NCBI GenBank assembly: GCA_045541375.1
Contig: JAZQJB010000057.1
Location: 1 to 5,284 of the forward strand
Source: CAG-390 sp045541375
GTDB lineage: Bacteria; Bacillota; Clostridia; Oscillospirales; CAG-272
Direction of reading: 5' to 3'
DNA: 5,284 nt
Both the position numbers and the translations under genes were made by a program. Of this stretch, positions 1-5,262 are shown piece by piece. The notes beneath the pieces were generated by a model. It did no database searches, was not told the origin of the DNA, and saw nothing but the letters and a program-made list of their open reading frames with translations. Numbering within the stretch: the stretch's first letter is position 1; each line of letters begins with the position of its first letter.

Positions 1-43
1 CTTTTCTGGAGACAGCCTTTTTTGTTGCTGTTTTCTGTGACAT
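1..43 (-). CDS. Start of a downstream operon gene, probably ABC transporter permease (partial)
   Basis: Only the first 14 codons are in the window; the gene runs off the left edge. The visible N-terminus is MSQKTATKKAVSRK, a short basic, polar stretch. The ATG at 43 has a good Shine-Dalgarno AAGGAG at 53-58 with a 9-nt spacer, and the reading frame is open to the edge. It begins 40 bases after the stop of the solute-binding protein gene on the same strand, with no terminator between them, so the two genes are probably co-transcribed. In Clostridia and Paenibacillus, large sugar-binding proteins are usually followed by LplB/UgpA-type and then YtcP/UgpE-type permeases. A Lys/Arg-rich cytoplasmic tail before the first membrane helix would fit such a permease. 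That assignment rests on gene order and charge only. The existence of a gene start here is much more certain than its product. Confidence 0.62.
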   Translation of the reverse strand, partial: MSQKTATKKAVSRK

Positions 44-52
44 GAACTTTTT

Positions 53-58
53 CTCCTT
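53..58 (-). promoter_or_regulatory. Ribosome binding site of the gene starting at 43
   Basis: AAGGAG on the minus strand lies 9 nt before the ATG at 43. It is the main evidence that a real gene starts at the window edge. Confidence 0.7.
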
Positions 59-83
59 ATAGTATTTTTCGGACTAAGCTTGA

Positions 84-3000
84 TTACCTCTGGGGGTAGG
101 AAGCCTGATACTCCTTGAGAGCATTTGCGCATTCCTTAACGTACAGGCAGATATTTGCGAATACTTCAGCATCGGAGCCCGAAGCGGATGCGGTTGCAGC
201 CTGGAGAGCTGTTCCTGCGTCGCGGAGAGCCTGGATGTATTCATCTGCACAGTAAGCAGTAAATGTGGGAATCGCCTCGAGAGCGTCGGTGAGAGCCTTG
301 AGCTCGTTTGCATAAGTGCTCTTTGCGCTGTCGGAGAGTGCTTCCATGCCGTAGTTATTACCGGTATTATCATCCTTGAGGATCGTGATATCTCCGGTTG
401 CCTCGTCTACAGAGTAGCCAAGGATCCAGTCACGTCTCTTGGAAGCGAGCGTCTGTCCAATCTCGAGAGTTTCGAGGTTGAACTCGGAACGCTTACGGTT
501 GATTTCCTTATTAATAGTAGTGATATAAGAGAGGAGTTCGGTTACGGGGTCTGCGTTATCGTTGTAAGCGGAGAGGAACGCAAACTTGGTGTAACGTCCA
601 ATGATATATGCACCGGGGTAGTTGGGGATGGATGCGAGGTTCTGGAACTGTCCCATGAGGTTGGTGTATTCCTTGTTGGTCCAAGGCATAGTCTCAAGAG
701 CAGTGATATTCGCGGTAGCGTGCTTAGCCGAGTCACCAAGGATGGCAACCATCTCGTTGGAGTATTCTACCTGACATTTCGCACCGGAGTGCCACTTCAT
801 GAATTCCCAAGCAGCATGCTTATCTTCACAACCGTTGATCATAACGATGGAGGATACGGAAGAAACGGATACGTTGTTGAGATATGTCTCACCCTTTTCG
901 TTGGTCAGATAGTAACCGGGCATAGGAACGAATTCCCAAAGACCGCGAAGCTCGGTTGCAAATACGATAAGGTGGTTGTATGTACCGTTGTAACCCGCGA
1001 TACCGATGGGCATTTCGCCGGTACGGAAACGGTTAACAAAGTCGTACTTATAGGGGAAGGAGTACTGTGTAAACATATTACACATGGTCTCGAACGAGTC
1101 AAGAGCAAGGTTGGAGTCAAGGTTGATTCTCATACCGCCATCAGCGAAGAGCGTGCCGCCCATCTGATAGAGGAAGATCTTGTAGTCGTTGTTAAGACCG
1201 ATGGTCATGTTGTTCTCTGCAAGAGTGGTTGCCGCAGCCATAAGGTCATCCCAAGTATCAAGGGTATCGATTCCAAGCTCTGCAAGGATGTCGGTACGGA
1301 TGAACATCATCGGGAAGCTCTGGGTCTCGGGCAGACCGTAGTAATGCATCTTGTTCTCTGCATCCGGGATACCGAGAACGAACATTGCCGCATCGTTGAA
1401 CTGTGCGTTCGGGTTTACGATGGGCTCGCCATTCTCATCGAGAATGGGATTGTACTCTTCGTCTACCTTATAATAAAGTGCGAAATCAGCAAAGTCTTCC
1501 ATATCCTCGATGGGAAGTACCGCGCCACGGATAGCGTAGTTGATAACGCTGTCGTCGCCAAGACCGATGTATACGTCAGGTCCCTGTCCGGAAAGGATGG
1601 AGGGAAGAAGTGTACCGCCCGCAACGAGCTTGAGGTCGATGGTGATACCGGTGGAAGGTGTGAAATCGTTGTTTACAAGGTTTCTGATAACCTGTGTCTG
1701 GTCACGGCCGTATGCAAGCCAAACCTCGTTCGCGCCTGCAACCTCGGATGCGTCAACGGTAGCACCCATACGGTCGTAGTTACGGAAGAAGGACTGGAAG
1801 AATCTCTGCATCTCGTGCCAGAATGCCTGGAAGAAGTTGTCCGCAGCGCGCGGTGCTTCTACCTCGGAGCTCTGGATCATAAGATAGTCGAGCTGGAGGG
1901 GCTGGTTCTTTGCGTCGTTGACCCAAGTACCAAGGTTACCGATATAGGTCTTAAGACGCTCGAGGTTACGAGCAACCTCGTCCTCATCTCTCGACATATC
2001 CTCGAGGATGATGTAGGTCTTCTCAAGGGTAGCAACGTTGGAGGACTTAACGCCCGCAAGAGCAACAAGCTCTGCTGCAACTGCCTTGAGAACGGTGGAC
2101 TGACGGTAAAGGTCGATGATGGTATCGGGCATTACGCTCTGGAAGTAATAGTCACGATACTGGTCAGGGTCTGCACCGGTAAGACGCATTATATTAAGGT
2201 AGTCATTGTTGATCGCCTGAAGCGCTGCATCAACCTTACGGACGATCTCAGCCATGGTTCCGAGGGAAACCTCGAGGATCATGGTATACTCAACGCCTGC
2301 CTCAAAGTAGAACTCACAGTTGGTGTATTCGATGCTGTTGTTCTCATCGCCGGTCTTGGTACCGAAGCGAAGAGGATCTGCAAGCCAGTCAGTCGAATAG
2401 TTGAAACGGAGTTCGCGTGCCTCATCAAAAGGAACGCCGTTGTAGTAGCCCTTTGCTCCCTCTGCAACAGTGGAATCACTGTAGAGGTAAAGGGTACGGG
2501 AAGAATACATACCGTCGGTGATGTTCTGGATGTATCTGGGAATGATCTGATACATACCGCTGTTATCAACGGTGAATGTATAGTGGAGTCGCTGACCGGA
2601 GGTCTGCCACTTGTCGCCGCCGATGGTGTTAAGAACGGTGGCCTTTACGTTCGAAGGGCTTGCTACGGAAGAGGAAGCCTCCTCGATGGGGTATACGGTG
2701 TTGGTGGAGGTGTGAGTGGTGTACTCAGCCTCGAGCTTAAGAACCGAAGAACCCTTGGGAGCGCCTGCATACTGAGCAATGTAGTCAGCATAGGACTCGG
2801 GTGCCTCGTAAGGGTAGAGGGTGATCTGCTTGATAGCCAGGGGCTGTGCTACACCCTCGAGCGAGATGTAATGCTCGCCCTTGGAGAAGTAGAACTCGAA
2901 GTTGTCCTTGTAGAAGCCGTCAATGTCCTTGAGGCTGTACTGACACCATTCGGGAGTCTGCTCCATGTTACCGCGGAGCTCGTTACCGTCAATATCGGTA

Positions 3001-3530
3001 CGGTTGTGACGAGTGTGACCGTCATAATCGTGCTCATCTGCGGGATCATAGATTGTGGACCATACCTTGGGAAGCGAGATATAGTATGCCTCCTTGAAAG
3101 GTACCTTGTCGTCAATACGGAAGATACGCTGGATGGATGTGGACTTATCGGCGATGGGCCAATAGTCGATCAAAATAGCGTACATACCTTCTGCGGGGAT
3201 GTTTACTTTCCAGGAAACAACTCCGCTGTCGGCGGTGTCGAGCGCGTCGATACCCTCGTAGCTGTTCTTTCCTACAACTGCAGTGGTCTTATCTGCGATG
3301 TAGTCAAGTCCGTTTACCACGATAGCATCAGCACCGGGGGTGTACTCGGAATACTCATCAAGGTATTCTTCGTACGAAATTGTGCCGAGCAGTTCCTTAG
3401 CCGAAGCGATAGCGTTCTGCGTGACGGAGGTCTCCTTCGTATCGTTTGCCGCAGTCGATACGATGAACGTCGAGCAGAAGGTCAGGATCGCGAGGCAAAG
3501 AGCAACCGCTCTTTTGAATTTCGTTGCCAT
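84..3530 (-). CDS. Very large extracellular solute-binding protein with N-terminal beta-sandwich modules (sugar ABC transporter)
   Basis: The product (1148 aa) should be the extracellular substrate-capturing component of a carbohydrate-type ABC importer. Residues 1-28 form a Sec signal peptide: a KFKR basic start, a hydrophobic core at 8-24 and an STAA cleavage region. There is no acceptable lipobox (LTFC has Phe at -1), which is unusual for a Gram-positive binding protein. Residues about 85-240 and 262-430 look like two related beta-sandwich (CBM6/35-like) modules. Each has a GMY strand (115-117, 325-327) and a closing FEFYF/CEFYF strand (211-215, 405-409). Residues about 428-590 are helical and end in an aromatic amphipathic helix (565-586). 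Residues about 601-1040 are a family-1-type binding domain, with GQGPDVYIGLGD (648-659), YYGLPETQSFPMMF (730-743), PIGIAGYNGTY (841-851) and AAWEFMKW (906-913). A helical tail closes the protein. Typical binding proteins are 400-550 aa. The ATG at 3530 is chosen because AGGAGG lies 8 nt upstream and the signal peptide then starts cleanly. The ligand is unknown. Confidence 0.9.
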   Translation of the reverse strand: MATKFKRAVALCLAILTFCSTFIVSTAANDTKETSVTQNAIASAKELLGTISYEEYLDEYSEYTPGADAIVVNGLDYIADKTTAVVGKNSYEGIDALDTADSGVVSWKVNIPAEGMYAILIDYWPIADKSTSIQRIFRIDDKVPFKEAYYISLPKVWSTIYDPADEHDYDGHTRHNRTDIDGNELRGNMEQTPEWCQYSLKDIDGFYKDNFEFYFSKGEHYISLEGVAQPLAIKQITLYPYEAPESYADYIAQYAGAPKGSSVLKLEAEYTTHTSTNTVYPIEEASSSVASPSNVKATVLNTIGGDKWQTSGQRLHYTFTVDNSGMYQIIPRYIQNITDGMYSSRTLYLYSDSTVAEGAKGYYNGVPFDEARELRFNYSTDWLADPLRFGTKTGDENNSIEYTNCEFYFEAGVEYTMILEVSLGTMAEIVRKVDAALQAINNDYLNIMRLTGADPDQYRDYYFQSVMPDTIIDLYRQSTVLKAVAAELVALAGVKSSNVATLEKTYIILEDMSRDEDEVARNLERLKTYIGNLGTWVNDAKNQPLQLDYLMIQSSEVEAPRAADNFFQAFWHEMQRFFQSFFRNYDRMGATVDASEVAGANEVWLAYGRDQTQVIRNLVNNDFTPSTGITIDLKLVAGGTLLPSILSGQGPDVYIGLGDDSVINYAIRGAVLPIEDMEDFADFALYYKVDEEYNPILDENGEPIVNPNAQFNDAAMFVLGIPDAENKMHYYGLPETQSFPMMFIRTDILAELGIDTLDTWDDLMAAATTLAENNMTIGLNNDYKIFLYQMGGTLFADGGMRINLDSNLALDSFETMCNMFTQYSFPYKYDFVNRFRTGEMPIGIAGYNGTYNHLIVFATELRGLWEFVPMPGYYLTNEKGETYLNNVSVSSVSSIVMINGCEDKHAAWEFMKWHSGAKCQVEYSNEMVAILGDSAKHATANITALETMPWTNKEYTNLMGQFQNLASIPNYPGAYIIGRYTKFAFLSAYNDNADPVTELLSYITTINKEINRKRSEFNLETLEIGQTLASKRRDWILGYSVDEATGDITILKDDNTGNNYGMEALSDSAKSTYANELKALTDALEAIPTFTAYCADEYIQALRDAGTALQAATASASGSDAEVFANICLYVKECANALKEYQASYPQR

Positions 3531-3538
3531 AAATGGTT

Positions 3539-3544
3539 CCTCCT
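3539..3544 (-). promoter_or_regulatory. Ribosome binding site deciding the start at 3530
   Basis: A perfect AGGAGG lies 8 nt before the ATG at 3530. An in-frame GTG at 3563 would add 11 residues, but it has no such site and lies inside a hairpin (3556-3571), so the start at 3530 is preferred. Confidence 0.9.
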
Positions 3545-3555
3545 GTTTTGTTTTT

Positions 3556-3571
3556 GCCTGCACGAGCAGGC
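3556..3571 (-). other. Perfect hairpin just upstream of the Shine-Dalgarno
   Basis: GCCTGC and GCAGGC form a 6-bp stem around a 4-nt loop, ending 11 nt before AGGAGG. The CCTG of the 5' arm could instead pair with the CAGG that overlaps the Shine-Dalgarno (3542-3545). That would give a simple on/off choice for ribosome access. It is not a terminator, because A-rich sequence follows it. Confidence 0.5.
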
Positions 3572-3792
3572 GGGTGGATAAATTTCCGCTGATTCAGCGA
3601 TGACGCGTTTTGCCGCGAGCCGCTATGCGGGGTGGGAAGCGGAAGACCTCCCCGCTGTAAAGTTTTTTGCCCGAAAAGAGGCAGCCGTTGGCGAGACTGT
3701 CGCCCACGGGCATCAAATTTTGCGGCTCTGCTCCCCGATAATTGGGTATGCGGCAACATTCCCAACATCCGGGCGGCAAAATGCCATAAAAT

Positions 3793-3806
3793 TTATAACG
3801 ATATAA
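3793..3806. promoter_or_regulatory. Possible operator overlapping the -10 and transcription start
   Basis: TTATAACGATATAA is symmetric at 12 of 14 positions around a central CG and covers part of the -10 hexamer and the expected start point. LacI-family sugar repressors typically bind palindromes with a central CG, and a site here would block initiation. It is AT-rich and imperfect, so this is suggestive only. Confidence 0.3.
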
Positions 3807-3831
3807 TACCACAAATGCTCAAATTAGTCAA
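3803..3831 (-). promoter_or_regulatory. Sigma-A promoter of the solute-binding protein operon
   Basis: The -35 is TTGACT (3826-3831), followed by a 17-bp spacer and the -10 TATTAT (3803-3808). Each hexamer matches five of six consensus bases, and TGG directly before the -10 gives an extended -10 element. Initiation is expected around 3796. It is the best promoter upstream of the start at 3530 and implies the long leader described separately. Confidence 0.75.
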
Positions 3832-3871
3832 CAGTTATTTATTTAATTAATTTAAGCAAAAGGAATTTTTA

Positions 3872-3887
3872 TGAATTTATTTATTCA
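3872..3887. repeat. TGAAT/ATTCA inverted repeat upstream of the operon promoter
   Basis: Five-bp arms (TGAAT at 3872-3876, ATTCA at 3883-3887) flank six A/T bases about 40 bp upstream of the -35. The position would suit an activator site, but the short AT-rich arms could arise by chance. Confidence 0.25.
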
Positions 3888-3919
3888 ACCACTATTCGCG
3901 GTCAAGTGATGAGAAATTT

Positions 3920-3954
3920 CACCTTTTCGTCACTTTTTCATACACTTTTCACAT
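3920..3954. repeat. Three CAC(C/T)TTTT direct repeats at helical spacing
   Basis: Copies begin at 3920, 3931 and 3943 (CACCTTTT, CACTTTTT, CACTTTTC), so the spacing is 11 and 12 bp, close to one DNA turn. Read on the minus strand they are AAAAGTG-type units about 90-125 bp upstream of the operon -35. Phased direct repeats of this size are a common binding pattern for response regulators and other activators. Simple-sequence chance is the alternative. Confidence 0.35.
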
Positions 3955-3967
3955 AGTGCAAATTTTA

Positions 3968-3984
3968 GGTAATTTAAAATTACC
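3968..3984. repeat. Perfect 17-bp palindrome, copy A of a related pair
   Basis: GGTAATTT and AAATTACC are perfect 8-bp arms around a single central A. The inner 15 bp (3969-3983, GTAATTTAAAATTAC) match the palindrome at 4076-4090 at 13 of 15 positions. It could be a repressor or activator operator. It is not a terminator, since no T-run follows on either strand. Confidence 0.5.
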
Positions 3985-4006
3985 ATCAGATTCGCTCTTA
4001 AACTTC

Positions 4007-4025
4007 GCAAAATGCGTTATTTTGC
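4007..4025. repeat. Seven-bp stem inverted repeat GCAAAAT/ATTTTGC
   Basis: Arms 4007-4013 and 4019-4025 pair perfectly around a 5-base loop. No T-tract follows on either strand. It may be a hairpin in an RNA or a protein-binding dyad. Confidence 0.35.
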
Positions 4026-4075
4026 CTTTAAAGAAGCCATATCCGTAACATTATTGACCGACGATTCCGAATATA

Positions 4076-4090
4076 GTAAATTAAATTTAC
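4076..4090. repeat. Perfect 15-bp palindrome, copy B of a related pair
   Basis: GTAAATT and AATTTAC are perfect 7-bp arms around a central A. Compared with copy A at 3969-3983, only positions 5 and 11 differ. Those two positions pair with each other in the dyad (T-A in copy A, A-T in copy B), so symmetry is preserved. A weak plus-strand promoter-like pair (TTGACC at 4054-4059, 17-bp spacer, TAAATT at 4077-4082) would have its -10 inside this palindrome. Confidence 0.5.
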
Positions 4091-4103
4091 GTAGGCTCTT
4101 TAA

Positions 4104-4125
4104 AATAATTGCGTGCGCAACTATT
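4104..4125 (+). repeat. Inverted repeat followed by a T-run, possible weak plus-strand terminator
   Basis: AATAATTGC pairs with GCAACTATT (one mismatch) around GTGC, and the plus strand then continues into a run of T through 4130. In form this is a short intrinsic terminator for plus-strand transcription. No plus-strand gene is visible upstream, so it would only make sense for an unrecognised small RNA or as a block to antisense transcripts. Confidence 0.3.
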
Positions 4126-4181
4126 TTTTTGCCTCAGAACTCCCCAAAAAAGCCTCGTTTACCCCACGTTTTTGAGCGAGC

Positions 4182-4198
4182 TTGTGCAAATTGCACAA
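4182..4198. repeat. Perfect 17-bp palindrome TTGTGCAA-A-TTGCACAA
   Basis: Eight-bp arms pair perfectly around one central A, the same architecture as the palindromes at 3968-3984 and 4076-4090 but with a different sequence. GCGA (4176-4179) and TCGC (4204-4207) outside it could extend the symmetry imperfectly. It may be an operator or an RNA hairpin; nothing identifies a binding protein. Confidence 0.45.
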
Positions 4199-4264
4199 AT
4201 CGTTCGCAAATCTCATTTTTTTGCGACAAGCCCCTCGCTTTTTCGCCCATTTGCTCACTTTTTT

Positions 4265-4289
4265 TTACATTGCTTACATTATATTACAT
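4265..4289. repeat. Three TTACAT direct repeats at 9-10 bp spacing
   Basis: TTACAT starts at 4265, 4274 and 4284, roughly one helical turn apart and just beyond the terminator of the small membrane-protein gene. On the minus strand the unit is ATGTAA. It may be a cooperative binding site or simple AT-rich repetition. Confidence 0.35.
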
Positions 4290-4327
4290 ATTTTTTAAAA
4301 TTGGATTTTGGCGCATTTTCTCATGCG

Positions 4328-4368
4328 AAAAAGAAGGCTCCAAGCGGGTAACAAACCCATTCGGAGCC
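4328..4368 (-). terminator. Intrinsic terminator of the membrane-anchored protein gene
   Basis: On the minus strand GGCTCC and GGAGCC (4336-4341, 4363-4368) close a stem that continues inward to GGGT/ACCC around a TTGTT loop. Thirteen of 14 positions pair, counting two G-T wobbles. The U-tract TTCTTTTT (4335 down to 4328) follows at once. The hairpin starts 15 nt after the stop codon, so this gene is probably a single-gene transcript separated from the transporter operon. Confidence 0.92.
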
Positions 4369-4383
4369 CAAAATTATTCATCG

Positions 4384-5109
4384 TTATTCCTTTGTTTCCT
4401 CTGTTTTCTCTTCAAAATAGGAATCTATCAGATCGGAAACCTCTTCGTCAGAGATCAAAGTGGCAAAATACACGGTCTCGTCGATCTCGTCGCCGTATTC
4501 TTCGGCAGCAAGCTCTATATCTTCGGGAGAGATCAGTATCCAGCTCTCGCGCTCGGTAAGATAGATAAGCCTTCCGAAATACTCGGTCACGATGGCGGAG
4601 GAATCAAAGGCGAGATAGAGATCGTAATATTTGAATTCGGGAAATTTAGACATATCAACCGAAACTCTTTTGCCCGAAATTCCCGTGATCTTAGCGATAA
4701 TGTCGGCGTATTCTTCAACCACAAGGAACTCATCAAACACCAGAAGTGTCGCGATGCTGTCTTCGCCCTTGATGCCGTCAACTAATTTGCCGGATTCGGT
4801 ATAAAGAATTCTGCTCTTCCCTTCGGTTATGGCGAAATAGGATCCCGTTTCATCGTCAAGCACGCGATAAAGCGGTGCCCCCGTAACGGCGTTTCCGACC
4901 TTGCCGAGATACTCGCCAAGACGGAAGCGGTATTCCTCCGCACCTTCAACGCGATGAAGCGTTACACCGTCATATTCAATCACGTCAACGCCACCGCAAT
5001 ACTCGGCAACGACCTGATTTTGCTCTTTATATTTTTCAACCGCATAAAGCGCGACTACGATGGGCAGTATCATCAATATCGCAATTACGGCAAGCGCACG
5101 CTTGGTCAT
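4384..5109 (-). CDS. Small membrane-anchored protein of unknown function
   Basis: I do not recognise this 241-aa protein. It begins with MTKR and one hydrophobic segment (residues about 5-24, LAVIAILMILPIVVALYAV) with no alanine-type cleavage site directly after it. It is therefore probably an N-terminally anchored protein with its body outside the membrane. The rest is acidic and rich in Tyr, Val and Glu, with alternating patterns suggesting mixed beta strands. It includes VIEYDGVTLHRV early on, a YYDLYLAFDSS segment in the second half, and a strongly acidic tail ending EEKTEETKE. No catalytic or metal-binding motif stands out. The ATG at 5109 is chosen for the AGGAG at 5118-5122 with 8-nt spacing; an in-frame TTG at 5172 lies inside the promoter -35 and is rejected. 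It has its own promoter and terminator, so a link to the transporter is not implied. Confidence 0.82.
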   Translation of the reverse strand: MTKRALAVIAILMILPIVVALYAVEKYKEQNQVVAEYCGGVDVIEYDGVTLHRVEGAEEYRFRLGEYLGKVGNAVTGAPLYRVLDDETGSYFAITEGKSRILYTESGKLVDGIKGEDSIATLLVFDEFLVVEEYADIIAKITGISGKRVSVDMSKFPEFKYYDLYLAFDSSAIVTEYFGRLIYLTERESWILISPEDIELAAEEYGDEIDETVYFATLISDEEVSDLIDSYFEEKTEETKE

Positions 5110-5117
5110 AGAAGCCA

Positions 5118-5122
5118 CTCCT
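5118..5122 (-). promoter_or_regulatory. Ribosome binding site deciding the start at 5109
   Basis: AGGAG on the minus strand lies 8 nt before the ATG at 5109. It selects this start over the in-frame TTG further upstream. Confidence 0.85.
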
Positions 5123-5143
5123 CTCAAAAGGAATATTTTATAT

Positions 5144-5172
5144 ATTTTATCACGGCACCGCAAAATTGTCAA
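5144..5172 (-). promoter_or_regulatory. Strong sigma-A promoter of the membrane-anchored protein gene
   Basis: A perfect -35 TTGACA (5167-5172), a 17-bp spacer and a -10 TAAAAT (5144-5149, five of six), with TGA before the -10 as an extended element. Initiation near 5137 leaves a short leader of about 28 nt containing the AGGAG. The promoter is divergent from the plus-strand promoter at 5234-5262. Confidence 0.88.
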
Positions 5173-5233
5173 GATATATGTCGATTATTTATCCTTATTG
5201 CGGCAAATAGAGTATATATTTTTCAAAAAAGGC

Positions 5234-5262
5234 TTGACAAACGCCCCCGTTTGCGATATAAT
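5234..5262 (+). promoter_or_regulatory. Perfect-consensus sigma-A promoter directed out of the right edge
   Basis: TTGACA (5234-5239) and TATAAT (5257-5262) are both exact consensus with a 17-bp spacer. An A/T-rich stretch immediately upstream (about 5209-5230) could act as an UP element. Initiation is expected near 5269, only about 16 bases before the window ends. Promoters this close to consensus often serve stable RNAs. The final bases GGGCCATT (5277-5284) would fit the 5' acceptor strand and U8 of a tRNA, but that cannot be confirmed here. Confidence 0.88.
5238..5253. promoter_or_regulatory. Perfect inverted repeat inside the promoter spacer, possible operator
   Basis: CAAACG (5238-5243) and CGTTTG (5248-5253) are perfect 6-bp arms around CCCC. 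The repeat overlaps the last two bases of the -35 and fills most of the spacer, where a bound repressor would block RNA polymerase. The GC-rich centre stands out in an AT-rich neighbourhood. The half-site spacing does not match the Bacillus LexA box, and no regulator is assigned. Confidence 0.4.

Larger units (their letters stand above)
3531..3796 (-). promoter_or_regulatory. Long structured 5' leader RNA of the solute-binding protein gene, no known class recognised
   Basis: The predicted transcription start (about 3796) leaves a leader of about 265 nt that is GC-rich between AT-rich flanks. In 5' to 3' RNA order the helices I can draw are: GGCA/TGCC (3775-3785); a long arm 3734-3773 whose core pairs 3741-3746 with 3761-3766 and whose base pairs CCCG with CGGG; a strong 10-position stem with one G-A mismatch, 3685-3694 with 3700-3709; a 6-bp GCGGGG/CCCCGC stem, 3627-3632 with 3650-3655; a CGCTG/CAGCG hairpin, 3587-3599; and a 6-bp tetraloop hairpin, 3556-3571, just before the Shine-Dalgarno. 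Alternative pairings overlap these (3723-3727 with 3683-3687; 3669-3673 with 3707-3711), as in switching RNAs. No helix is followed by a U-tract, so any control would more likely be translational or by RNA stability. Cis-regulatory function is an inference from length and structure. Confidence 0.55.
3832..4327. other. Gene-poor AT-rich intergenic region dense in inverted repeats
   Basis: I see no credible protein gene in these roughly 500 bases. Open frames here lack ribosome binding sites and give compositionally random proteins. The stretch lies between the terminator of the small membrane-protein gene and the promoter of the transporter operon. It holds at least five inverted repeats (3968-3984, 4007-4025, 4076-4090, 4104-4125, 4182-4198) and two sets of phased direct repeats (3920-3954, 4265-4289), listed separately. 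It could be an extended regulatory region, an unrecognised small RNA locus or the relic of a small element. Confidence 0.6.

Noticed and set aside
3528..3563. Longer N-terminus of the binding protein starting at 3563
   Set aside because: It is a GTG within a hairpin with no Shine-Dalgarno, and it would put eleven polar residues including two Glu before the signal peptide.
720..3581. A 953-codon open frame on the plus strand, antisense to the binding protein gene
   Set aside because: It has no ribosome binding site or recognisable domain and is rich in Val, Gly, Cys and His as expected for an antisense shadow. The minus-strand frame has a signal peptide, a Shine-Dalgarno and a clear binding-protein domain.
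3556..3655. Attenuator terminator in the leader (hairpins at 3627-3655 and 3556-3571)
   Set aside because: Neither hairpin is followed by a U-tract on the minus strand; the sequence after 3556 is A-rich.
3660..3740. Manganese (yybP-ykoY) riboswitch, because the leader contains GGGGAGCAG, close to the class's GGGGAGUAG
   Set aside because: I could not find the second conserved arm or the expected junction, and the downstream gene is a sugar-type binding protein. Resemblance over nine bases is not enough.
3397..3812. Minus-strand open frames within the leader (to 3768 and to 3812) as possible leader peptides
   Set aside because: They use poor starts without Shine-Dalgarno sites. One begins upstream of the -10, so could not be on the transcript, and the other overlaps the binding-protein coding start in another frame with a random-looking sequence.
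3868..3910. Second minus-strand promoter with TTGACC at 3899-3904
   Set aside because: At 17-bp spacing the -10 would be AAATAA, a poor match; the promoter at 3803-3831 is far better.
4012..4785. A 257-codon plus-strand open frame across the spacer and into the membrane-protein gene
   Set aside because: It has no ribosome binding site, a Phe/Cys-rich random composition, and runs antisense through a well-supported gene and its terminator.
5107..5172. Longer N-terminus of the small membrane protein starting at 5172
   Set aside because: The TTG coincides with the -35 hexamer, so it would not be transcribed from the strong promoter; the ATG at 5109 has a proper Shine-Dalgarno.
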